The notes below the pieces were generated by a model. The model was not told the origin of the DNA, made no database searches, and saw nothing but the letters and a program-made list of their open reading frames with translations. DNA of 64,000 nt, taken from contig CAVTRO010000007.1 in the NCBI GenBank assembly GCA_963737145.1, positions 372,001 through 436,000 on the forward strand, given 5' to 3'. Numbering within the stretch: position 1 is the first letter of the stretch; each line of letters begins with the position of its first letter. Both the position numbers and the translations under genes were made by a program. The DNA comes from AP-15 sp963737145. Lineage in GTDB: Bacteria > Pseudomonadota > Alphaproteobacteria > ATCC43930 > CGMCC-115725. This document shows positions 62,807 through 64,000 of the stretch, piece by piece.

Positions 62807-64000
62807 CAGTTCTTCCTCCGCAATCTTGCCCGGATCTCGGCCGCGCGACCCGGCTTATCCACCTGCTGCCCGCGGGCGATCGTCAGCGCGTGGGCCGGGA
62901 CATCGCGGGTCACGACGCTGCCGGCCGCGACGATCGCGCCGTCGCCGACTGTGACCGGCGCGACCAGCGCGGTGTTCGAGCCGATGAACGCACCCTCACC
63001 GATTATCGTGCGGGATTTGTTAACGCCGTCGTAATTGCAGGTGATCGTTCCGGCGCCGATATTGCTCCGCGCACCGATTTCGCTGTCGCCGATATAGGAG
63101 AGGTGGTTGGCCTTGGCTCCGGCGCCGAGCCGTGCCGCCTTGACCTCGACGAAATTGCCGACATGCACCTCCTCCTCGAGAACCGCTCCCGGGCGCAAGC
63201 GGGCAAATGGACCGACCCGGGCGCCCGCCCCGACCGCCGCCCCTTCGAGATAAGAGAACGAGCAGATCCGCGCCCCCTCTCCGACGCTAACGCCAAGGCC
63301 AAACGTGACGTTCGGCTCGACGACAACATCGCGGCCGAGACGTGTGTCGGCGCTGAGGAATACGGTCTCCGGTGCGACCAGGGTCACTCCCGAATCCATC
63401 GCCGCGCGGCGCAACCGGCGCTGCATCAGCGCCTCCGCCTCGGCAAGCTCGGGCCGCGTGTTGATGCCGAGCAGTTCCTCCGCCGGAAGCTCTACCGCTC
63501 GGCAGGCGAGTCCTTTTCGGCGGGCGATGGCGACGATATCGGTCAGGTAGAACTCGCGCTTGGCGTTGTCGCTGTCGAGCGCACCGAGGAATTCGGCCAG
63601 GCGAGACGCCTCGATCACCATGATGCCGCCATTGACGAGGCCGATCGCCTGCTCCTCGGGGCCGGCGTCGGCGGCCTCGACGATACGCTCGAGCGCGCCG
63701 TCGGGCGCCAGCACGAAGCGGCCGTAGGGGGTGGGGTCGACGGGACGCATGCCGGAGACGAGCACTGCCGCCGCGCTGCGGCGCCGCTCGGTCAGCAGCC
63801 GTGACAATGTCTCGGTGCCGAGAAACGGCGTATCGCCGTAGAGCACGAGCACGTCCTCGATCGAGCCCCGTGGTGCCAGGCGGCCATCGAGCGCCCGCAT
63901 TGCCGTCCGCACCGCATCGCCGGTGCCGAGCGGCGGATCCTGCACGACGCTCTCCGCCGGAGCGACGATCTCGGCGACACTTTCCATCCGCGGCCCGATC
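62806..64000 (-). CDS. glmU: Bifunctional GlmU (UDP-GlcNAc pyrophosphorylase/acetyltransferase), 5' end outside window
   Basis: Catalyses the last two steps to UDP-N-acetylglucosamine. The N-terminal uridyltransferase part lacks its first residues (the G-T-R motif) because the frame runs off the right edge; LVLYGDTPFLGTETLSRLL and LLGINTRPELAEAEALMQ are present. The left-handed beta-helix acetyltransferase follows: VTLVAPETVFLSADTRLG, GNFVEVKAARLGAGAKANHL and YIGDSEIGARSNIGAGTITC. The stop overlaps the glmS start, so glmU-glmS are translationally coupled, a common alphaproteobacterial arrangement. Intact in the part seen. Confidence 0.95.
   Translation of the reverse strand, partial: IGPRMESVAEIVAPAESVVQDPPLGTGDAVRTAMRALDGRLAPRGSIEDVLVLYGDTPFLGTETLSRLLTERRRSAAAVLVSGMRPVDPTPYGRFVLAPDGALERIVEAADAGPEEQAIGLVNGGIMVIEASRLAEFLGALDSDNAKREFYLTDIVAIARRKGLACRAVELPAEELLGINTRPELAEAEALMQRRLRRAAMDSGVTLVAPETVFLSADTRLGRDVVVEPNVTFGLGVSVGEGARICSFSYLEGAAVGAGARVGPFARLRPGAVLEEEVHVGNFVEVKAARLGAGAKANHLSYIGDSEIGARSNIGAGTITCNYDGVNKSRTIIGEGAFIGSNTALVAPVTVGDGAIVAAGSVVTRDVPAHALTIARGQQVDKPGRAAEIRARLRRKN

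Noticed and set aside
1..64000. CRISPR array, prophage, or defence island
   Set aside because: No regularly spaced repeats, phage structural genes, integrases, transposases, restriction or Cas-like proteins were seen; HicAB is the only toxin-antitoxin module.

Overview
The window is GC-rich, densely coded DNA from an alphaproteobacterium, most likely a soil-type member of the Hyphomicrobiales close to Bradyrhizobium. Supporting signs are the FixP-FixG-FixH cytochrome oxidase block, the xseB-ispA-dxs operon with GTGA/TTG overlaps, Tat-exported binding proteins without permeases, catabolic amidohydrolases, a DUF992 protein, an alphaproteobacterial XRE regulator, and intergenic repeats of types common in that group. 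No plasmid, phage or transposon gene was recognised.

Layout. 1-9.2 kb: three amidohydrolases (one cut by the window edge, one frameshifted, one Tat-exported), an MscS channel, an NHL propeller protein, aldose epimerase, malate dehydrogenase, a dienelactone-hydrolase-like protein, a cupin and tRNA-Gly(CCC). 9.3-20 kb: hemerythrin, metallophosphoesterase, diacylglycerol kinase-like protein, GST, TatA, SET protein, sulfatase-fold membrane protein, MoxR ATPase, tandem cold-shock protein, DUF992 protein, and three damaged genes. 20.2-28 kb: dxs, ispA, xseB, a histone-deacetylase-like amidohydrolase, DUF423, a glycosyltransferase, an epimerase and YajQ; this stretch is intact. 28-38 kb: two tandem oligopeptide-type binding proteins, HicAB, a MetE-like protein, an acetyltransferase, a minus-strand operon (cupin, TauD-type dioxygenase, class III aminotransferase), and divergently a DOPA-dioxygenase-like protein with a His-rich PadR regulator.

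38-57.5 kb is a graveyard. Most genes carry frameshifts or stops, or have lost their middle or one end. They include a binding protein/SDR chimera, GST, class III adenylate cyclase, deazaflavin-type nitroreductase, alcohol dehydrogenase, aldo-keto reductase, cupin, tautomerase, monooxygenase, RibD-like, gentisate dioxygenase, ABC permease, fixG, fixP and a CBS protein. Intact islands inside it are the three-gene aldehyde oxidoreductase (paoABC-like), an SDR, fixH, DUF488, an unusual SDR and a PHA-system protein. 57.7-64 kb returns to conserved functions (metY, a uracil-DNA glycosylase of UdgX type, XRE regulator, glmS, glmU), but metY, the glycosylase and glmS still contain single-base frameshifts.

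The main question is what part of the damage is real. The glmS frameshifts, in a normally essential gene and at short homopolymers, point to indel errors in the assembly. Internal deletions, lost gene ends and multi-lesion pseudogenes cannot come from homopolymer errors and suggest real erosion (or misassembly) of an accessory oxidoreductase and fix region. I found no convincing new defence, CRISPR or mobile system. The best candidates for undescribed biology are the cupin/TauD/aminotransferase operon with its divergent DOPA-dioxygenase/His-rich PadR pair, the SDR with an insertion in its nucleotide-binding loop, and the UdgX-type protein with a membrane tail. All functions are inferred by reading the translated sequence; no search or alignment was run.
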